Assembly (NCBI GenBank): GCA_965219175.1
Contig: CBDCNI010000001.1
Span: 1,550,001 to 1,614,000 of the forward strand
Source: JBBPZK01 sp965219175
GTDB taxonomy: Bacteria; Actinomycetota; Rubrobacteria; Rubrobacterales; Rubrobacteraceae
Reading direction: 5' to 3'
Length of the DNA: 64,000 nucleotides
Shown here: piece by piece, positions 62,210 to 64,000 of the stretch
How the letters are laid out: each line of letters starts with the position of its first letter
Position numbering within the stretch: the stretch's first letter is position 1
Translations under genes and position numbers: made by a program
The notes under the pieces: model-generated
What the model was told of the DNA's origin: nothing
The model's input: only the letters and a program-made list of their open reading frames with translations
The model's database searches: none

Positions 62210-63142
62210 GTGGAGAATGTATCCCGCATATCGCAAGAGATAGACGCCAGCGTATCGGAGATCCTGGACCTCTGGCGCAAAGCGAGGGACGGGGCGTCGG
62301 GTGAAGAACGATATCCGGAGTTGGTCGAGGGGATCGAACGTCTCATAGGCGTGTTTACGGAGTTCCTGCGCAGCCCTGAGTCTACCGACACTTTCAATCG
62401 CGGAGGAGCTACGCGGGCGCTGGTCGGGGAACTCGCCGATTGTCAGCACGAGCTCGGGCGGGACGCCGTCGGGGTCATAGACGACTTTATGGCACTGCGA
62501 CGCTCTATCTGGACGCTCGTCGAGGAGAGGTTTGATTTTTCGGAGCTCGGTGGGGGCGAGGCGGCGGCTTTCTTCGGGAAGCTGATGGAGGCGTCGGATT
62601 GGGTTACCGAAGCGGGGCTTTCGGCTTTCGACGCAATCGTCAGGGAGAAGATGGAGGAAGCCCTGGGCCAGGCGGCGGCGACCGATCTGCTGACCGGTCT
62701 GCCGGATCGGGACCTGTTGAGCCAGTTGCTCTTGCCGAGGGCTATAAGGGACAACGATCGTCTCTCCGTAATGGTCTTCGACGTCGCCGGCTTCTCAGAG
62801 AGCGTGGCCGCGGGGCAGGTGGCCCACGCGCGAGAGGTTATCAGCCATCTCACCAGCATCGTTTTGGATGCGATGCCCGAAGACGCCGTCTGCGCCCGTT
62901 TCGGGGATGATGAGATCTGCGCGGCGCTGCCCGGCTCGGGGAGCGAAGACGCTTACCAGTTCGCGGAGAAGGTAATAGAAGAGTTGGAGGGCGGATCCGG
63001 AGACTTTCAGGTGGACGTCGGGATCTCCGAGTATCCTATCCACGGGAGCGATGCGGGCGAACTCGTGACCGAGATGCTCAAGGCGCTAAAGATGGCGAAG
63101 CGCGTCGGGGGCGGCGGCATAGTCGTCGCTCATCAGCAGTAG
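62210..63142 (+). CDS. Regulatory protein with degenerate GGDEF domain
   Basis: A 310-residue protein. An all-helical N-terminal part of about 150 residues (ISQEIDASVSEILDLWRKAR ... LVEERFDFSELGGGEAAAFF) resembles the RsbR-type sensor domain. The C-terminal 160 residues form a GGDEF fold with ATDLLTGLPDRDLLSQLLLP and VMVFDVAGFSE, but the active-site loop reads ARFGDDEI in place of GGDEF. Diguanylate cyclase activity is therefore doubtful. GTG at 62210 is chosen; the longer frame to 62144 has no start support. It is divergent from the sigma gene. Confidence 0.82.
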   Translation: MENVSRISQEIDASVSEILDLWRKARDGASGEERYPELVEGIERLIGVFTEFLRSPESTDTFNRGGATRALVGELADCQHELGRDAVGVIDDFMALRRSIWTLVEERFDFSELGGGEAAAFFGKLMEASDWVTEAGLSAFDAIVREKMEEALGQAAATDLLTGLPDRDLLSQLLLPRAIRDNDRLSVMVFDVAGFSESVAAGQVAHAREVISHLTSIVLDAMPEDAVCARFGDDEICAALPGSGSEDAYQFAEKVIEELEGGSGDFQVDVGISEYPIHGSDAGELVTEMLKALKMAKRVGGGGIVVAHQQ

Positions 63143-63172
63143 AGAACTTACGGAAATGACAAGGAGAAAAGG

Positions 63173-63487
63173 TTGATAGCCATTACGAACAGCCTTCCCG
63201 TCAAAGAAGGTGCGGCGGATCAGATAGTAGAGCGTTTCGCCAACAGCCGGGGCCATGTACAGGACTTCCCCGGTTTCGTGTCTATGGAGGTCTTACGCTC
63301 GGAGGATGAGAGCGAAGTGCTCGTTATTACGCGCTGGGAAGATAAAGAGTCTTTTAACTCTTGGGTTCATAGCGAGGAATTCGGGAGAGCCCACGGGCAG
63401 GGCGGCAGCGGCGGCCTCTTGACCGGGCACCCGAAGATGGGCTCTTACGAGGTCGCGGTAGAGCGGACGCCGAGGGCCACGGCCTGA
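63173..63487 (+). CDS. ABM-domain monooxygenase, HmoA/IsdG-like
   Basis: A 104-residue dimeric ferredoxin-like protein: IAITNSLPVKEGAADQIVER then FANSRGHVQDFPGFVSMEVL, VLVITRWEDKESFNSWVHSE. The order of Asn, Trp and His matches the catalytic or haem-binding residues of IsdG/HmoA haem-degrading monooxygenases, but other ABM proteins share the fold. TTG at 63173 follows AAGGAG. With efeU and two Fur proteins elsewhere in the window it hints at iron recovery, which is inference. Its 3' end overlaps a minus-strand membrane gene by 43 bases. Confidence 0.82.
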   Translation: MIAITNSLPVKEGAADQIVERFANSRGHVQDFPGFVSMEVLRSEDESEVLVITRWEDKESFNSWVHSEEFGRAHGQGGSGGLLTGHPKMGSYEVAVERTPRATA

Positions 63488-63636
63488 GCCGGCACGACGA
63501 CGTGCGCGACGACCGGCTGCGCGGAGTTTCCGCTTGGTTTGTACTCGCCCTTACCTAGAACGGCGAACACGAAGGCGAATAGTAGGATCATTATGCCGAT
63601 CAAAATCCCGAATGCTAGACGCTCGCGCAACTCCAC
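63445..63636 (-). CDS. Small single-helix membrane protein, unknown function
   Basis: A 63-residue protein from GTG at 63636 behind AGGAGAGGA. One strong transmembrane helix (AFGILIGIMILLFAFVFAVL) is followed by a polar tail with proline and valine. No family is recognised. It overlaps the convergent monooxygenase gene by 43 bases; that overlap and the small size make it less certain, but the ribosome site and helix support it. Confidence 0.55.
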   Translation of the reverse strand: MELRERLAFGILIGIMILLFAFVFAVLGKGEYKPSGNSAQPVVAHVVVPAQAVALGVRSTATS

Positions 63637-63831
63637 TCCTCTCCTAAACTCGACTGCGAGCCTATTCTACTCTACCCGCCGCCACGCGTCCTTGACAGCG
63701 TCCCAAACCGCCGCTCCGGTTCCTGTTGTACAATGGATTACGCTGTTTATCGTCCCGTGCGGTTTCGCGTGCGACCGGTAGAAGGCAAATTGGGATCCGG
63801 CGCGAGTCAGGCTAAATAGGAGGGAGCCGGG

Positions 63832-64000
63832 TTGGAAAATGACCCGTTTATATCCGAATATAGAGATTTGCAAGAGCACGAATGCCGGGACCTCCTGAAC
63901 CTGCTTGACAGCATGGGCATAGCCTCCGCCGACCGGTACTACAAACCGGGCGACGCCGTCTACCGGGAGGGCGAGTACGGCGACGCCATCTACATCCTTA
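63832..64000 (+). CDS. Crp/Fnr-family regulator, N-terminal part
   Basis: A frame open to the right edge from TTG at 63832, with AGGAGGG about 7 bases upstream. It reads ENDPFISEYRDLQEHECRDL and then RYYKPGDAVYREGEYGDAIY, the start of a cyclic-nucleotide-binding fold (PGDxxxxEGE). Such regulators end in a winged helix outside this window. The ligand cannot be judged. Confidence 0.8.
   Translation, partial: MENDPFISEYRDLQEHECRDLLNLLDSMGIASADRYYKPGDAVYREGEYGDAIYIL

Overview
The window looks like chromosome of a high-GC actinobacterium, most likely a Rubrobacter-like deep lineage. I infer this from the GC-rich coding sequence, frequent GTG/TTG starts behind purine-rich ribosome sites, polyphosphate glucokinase, myo-inositol-1-phosphate synthase and the general protein style. 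No rRNA, tRNA, CRISPR array or intact IS element was found. Most of the window is ordinary housekeeping, transport and redox genes in short operons.

Layout. 0-17.9 kb: a partial Yip1-like membrane gene; a minus-strand redox/deacetylase cluster (renalase-like FAD protein, SDR, HDAC-family protein); DUF72 protein and TIM-barrel isomerase; an anchored beta-lactamase-like protein; M29 aminopeptidase; MATE exporter; HAD phosphatase-folE-glycosyltransferase; polyphosphate glucokinase; an FTR1-type iron permease behind a perfect Fur-type palindrome; a small membrane protein plus sodium:solute symporter behind a repeat-rich leader; an SDR; a cupin. 18.1-23.9 kb: an accessory island full of broken genes. 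A type IIG restriction-modification gene keeps its 5' third and its last 49 codons, but its middle is replaced by an AT-rich two-gene DUF262-HEPN cassette. Fragments of the same 3' tail recur twice downstream. Next to them lie a frameshifted DUF4258 gene with its DUF2283 partner, an antitoxin with a decayed PIN toxin, an aromatic FAD monooxygenase and a glycosyltransferase stub.

23.9-38.6 kb: typA; a secreted group (BNR/sialidase-like protein and two AcpA/phospholipase C-type phosphoesterases); CoA pyrophosphatase; MFS; inositol-phosphate synthase behind several inverted repeats and a DnaA-type box; three minus-strand oxidoreductases divergent from a TetR regulator. 38.7-45.1 kb: DUF59 Fe-S assembly protein, a 3-methyladenine glycosylase, then a minus-strand hexitol PTS operon (IIA, mtlD, FGGY kinase, HPr, enzyme I). 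That operon appears damaged: mtlD carries a one-base frameshift, IIA lacks about 20 internal residues, and no IICB permease is present.

45.3-64 kb: YjbQ protein, type II NADH dehydrogenase, pgsA, recQ, DJ-1/PfpI protein, coiled-coil and small proteins, two Fur-family regulators, SppA protease, MFS, a large MMPL exporter, metallo-beta-lactamase hydrolase, PAP2 phosphatase, a primary-type sigma factor with a clear terminator, a degenerate GGDEF protein, an ABM-type monooxygenase, and the start of a Crp/Fnr regulator at the window edge.

The most interesting part is the 18.1-23.9 kb island. The DUF262-HEPN pair is a plausible self-contained defence or toxin module sitting inside a gutted restriction enzyme gene, and the repeated restriction-gene tails suggest that this site has taken in cargo more than once.
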